Source of the DNA: Gibbula magus
Taxonomy: Eukaryota; Mollusca; Gastropoda; Trochida; Trochidae
NCBI GenBank assembly: GCA_936450465.1
Contig: OW388291.1
Coordinates: 84,358,099 to 84,422,098 of the forward strand
Length of the DNA stretch: 64,000 nucleotides
Direction of reading: 5' to 3'
Positions 63,791 through 64,000 of the stretch are shown here, piece by piece. Made by a program: the position numbers and the translations under genes. The notes beneath the pieces were generated by a model that was not told where the DNA came from, made no database searches, and saw nothing but the letters and a program-made list of their open reading frames with translations. Numbering within the stretch: position 1 is the first letter of the stretch; each line of letters begins with the position of its first letter.

Positions 63791-64000
63791 TATCCCTGCT
63801 TCATGGTTGTCCCTACAATAAGAGCCTGAATACAGTCTAGGTTCTAATAAGGCAAGGGTAACTGCAACATTCGGTAACCAAACACCGCCGTGAACCTCCT
63901 CCTCCCCCTGCCTCAGATCGATTGAGTGTGTTCACTGTGTGACTTCAGCGCATATATCTGTGTGTGACAATAGCTGTCTTCTCTTGCTTATCATTAAGAG
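63791..64000. other. unique right flank
   Basis: Non-repetitive sequence after array 5. No gene recognised. Confidence 0.5.

Noticed and set aside
58360..63804. 1,814-codon minus-strand Pro/Ser/His-rich open frame as a gene
   Set aside because: The 13-bp unit has no stop in any minus-strand phase, so length carries no evidence of coding. Two other overlapping frames are equally open.

Overview
This is a eukaryotic window from a large, repeat-rich animal genome. Introns, dispersed MITE-like elements, LINE and SINE fragments, long AT-rich intergenic DNA and very long minisatellite arrays all argue against a bacterium. The one confident gene encodes a bZIP transcription factor of the PAR/CES-2/giant-like group with the C-terminal ending (…RLRCMLYNS) that I associate with lophotrochozoans. 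A mollusc, perhaps a gastropod, is my best guess, but that is inference.

Layout. 1-117: short unique flank. 118-5192: array 1 (38-bp then 39-bp monomers). 5193-10590: array 2 (39-bp monomers of unrelated sequence, directly abutting array 1). 10591-12077: unique AT-rich DNA. 12078-13563: array 3 (37/44-bp monomers). 13564-17185: AT-rich intergenic DNA with decayed MITEs. 17186-24979: array 4 (47/51-bp monomers organised in seven higher-order repeats of about 1,024 bp). 24980-33700: intergenic DNA with two truncated LINE copies, a long (AT)n tract, a tRNA-like SINE and small repeats. 33700-35375: GC/CpG-richer DNA, the likely promoter and 5' UTR of the bZIP gene. 35376-36494: the bZIP coding exon. 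36495-48250: gene-poor DNA with a 66-bp-TIR foldback element that carries a 9-bp target-site duplication. 48255-56725: five smaller tandem arrays (49, 22, 30, 53 and 20 bp) and a poly-G cluster. 58409-63790: array 5 (13-bp monomer, about 415 copies). 63791-64000: unique flank.

By my boundaries about 28 kb, or 44% of the window, is minisatellite in ten unrelated families, five of them between 1.5 and 7.8 kb. The very long open frames that cross arrays 1, 2, 4 and 5 follow from monomer length and composition and are not annotated as genes. Only one protein-coding gene is supported. There is no operon, no CRISPR and no confident functional RNA gene. All repeat counts and boundaries were estimated by eye.
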